64,000 nt of DNA from Herbaspirillum sp. meg3 (GTDB taxonomy: Bacteria > Pseudomonadota > Gammaproteobacteria > Burkholderiales > Burkholderiaceae_D): the NCBI RefSeq assembly GCF_002257565.1, contig NZ_CP022736.1, forward strand, positions 3,162,001 through 3,226,000, read 5' to 3'. Of the stretch, positions 63,337-64,000 are shown piece after piece. Each line of letters opens with the position of its first letter. Position 1 is the first letter of the stretch. Under the pieces are notes generated by a model. It searched no databases, had not been told where the DNA came from, and was given only the letters and a program-made list of their open reading frames with translations. The translations under genes and the position numbers were made by a program.

Positions 63337-64000
63337 ATGAAAAAAGAAGCCCAAGACGAGACAGGCGCGATATCGATTCAGGTCATTGAGCGCATGGTGT
63401 CTCTGCTGGACGCTCTGGCAATGTATCCGGATCCGGTCAGTCTGAAGGAATTGTCGGCTGCGACCAAGCTGCACCCATCAACCGCTCACCGCATCCTCAA
63501 CGATCTGGTGGTGAAGCGCTTCGTCGACCGCTCCGAGCCGGGCACGTATCGCCTTGGCATGCGCCTGCTGGAGCTGGGTAATATCGTCAAGAGCCGCCTG
63601 AGCGTGCGTGAAGCGGCGCTCGACTTCATGCGCGCCCTGCACCGCAAGACGCATCAAACAATCAACTTGTCGGTCCGTCAGAGCGATGAGATCGTGTACA
63701 TCGACCGCTCTTTCTCCGAACGTTCAGGCATGCAGGTGGTGCGCGCCATCGGTGGCCGTGCGCCACTGCATCTGACGTCGACCGGCAAGCTGTTCCTGTC
63801 GATTGACGATCCCAAGGCAGTACGCGCTTATGCGACCCGTACCGGATTGGCCGGACACAACAAGAATTCGATCACCGATCTCAGCAAGCTGGAACGCGAA
63901 CTGAGCATGGTGCGCGCGCTTGGCTACGCACGCGACAATGAAGAGCTGGAACTGGGTGTACGCTGCATGGCAGCCGGCATCCGCGACGACTCCGGCAAGC
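63337..64000 (+). CDS. IclR-family transcriptional regulator (partial, cut by window end)
   Basis: At least 221 aa; reads open to the last base. N-terminal winged helix (VSLKELSAATKLHPSTAHRI, LVVKRFVDRSEPGTYRLGMR) and IclR effector domain (INLSVRQSDEIVYIDR, GRAPLHLTSTGKLFLS, LGYARDNEELELGVRC with the Cys/Glu region). TATAAA at 63302-63307 may be a -10 element. Targets lie outside the window or are unknown; the 279 nt before it show no gene. Confidence 0.9.
   Translation, partial: MKKEAQDETGAISIQVIERMVSLLDALAMYPDPVSLKELSAATKLHPSTAHRILNDLVVKRFVDRSEPGTYRLGMRLLELGNIVKSRLSVREAALDFMRALHRKTHQTINLSVRQSDEIVYIDRSFSERSGMQVVRAIGGRAPLHLTSTGKLFLSIDDPKAVRAYATRTGLAGHNKNSITDLSKLERELSMVRALGYARDNEELELGVRCMAAGIRDDSGK

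Overview
This is high-GC bacterial chromosome whose gene families (Hpd, Aat next to Bpt, class 2 PyrD, cysTWA-cysB, ssuEADCB, liv, uxaC/uxuB) and dense amino-acid and organic-acid metabolism point to a free-living or plant/soil-associated betaproteobacterium, order Burkholderiales, most likely Oxalobacteraceae of Herbaspirillum type. That placement comes from protein character and gene order only. It is a core/accessory metabolic region dominated by ABC importers; I see no phage, plasmid or CRISPR. One IS110-family element lies near the right edge.

Layout. 0-5.7 kb: a dipeptide/oligopeptide ABC operon on the minus strand (binding protein, two permeases, two ATPases). 6.3-10.3 kb: MarR regulator, Lrp-type regulator divergent from D-amino acid dehydrogenase dadA, then a poxvirus-type DNA topoisomerase IB. 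10.4-13.5 kb: fosmidomycin-resistance-type MFS pump and the alkylation-repair pair ada-alkB. 13.6-16.5 kb: Lrp-type regulator divergent from 4-hydroxyphenylpyruvate dioxygenase, a small coiled-coil protein and a PaiB-like FMN protein. 16.7-21.7 kb: complete branched-chain amino acid operon livK-HMGF. 22-27.3 kb: envelope and small proteins (phosphodiester glycosidase-like, orphan MetQ, lipoprotein, M15 peptidase, exported chorismate mutase, two small unknowns). 27.4-31.1 kb: initiator tRNA, Nudix hydrolase, the two N-end-rule aminoacyl-transferases aat and bpt, and pyrD. 31.1-36.4 kb: a polar amino acid ABC operon, then arginase and ornithine cyclodeaminase with a divergent Lrp-type regulator. 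36.4-39 kb: DTW-domain protein, LysR, SDR-like protein. 39.1-43 kb: cysTWA-cysB. 43.4-51.5 kb: hexuronate island (FadR/UxuR-type regulator, uxaC, a four-gene ABC importer, uxuB). 51.5-53.3 kb: AraC regulator divergent from an SDR. 53.3-55.6 kb: hairpin-rich repeats around a serine hydrolase, a catalytically degenerate EAL protein and a Mop-type TOBE protein. 55.6-61.4 kb: ssuEADCB plus a free-standing sulfate-binding protein. 61.7-63.1 kb: IS1111-type insertion sequence with subterminal inverted repeats and a noncoding right end that could encode its guide RNA. 63.3 kb to the edge: IclR regulator, cut by the window.

How it works together. Three locally paired Lrp-type regulators each face an amino-acid catabolic gene (dadA, hpd, ocd-arginase). 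Sulfur assimilation is split into a sulfate importer co-transcribed with its regulator CysB and a sulfonate operon beside the sulfate-binding protein the importer would need. The hexuronate island can import and convert glucuronate to mannonate, but mannonate dehydratase is not in the window. A recurring feature is a strong hairpin directly after each solute-binding-protein gene that precedes its transporter genes.
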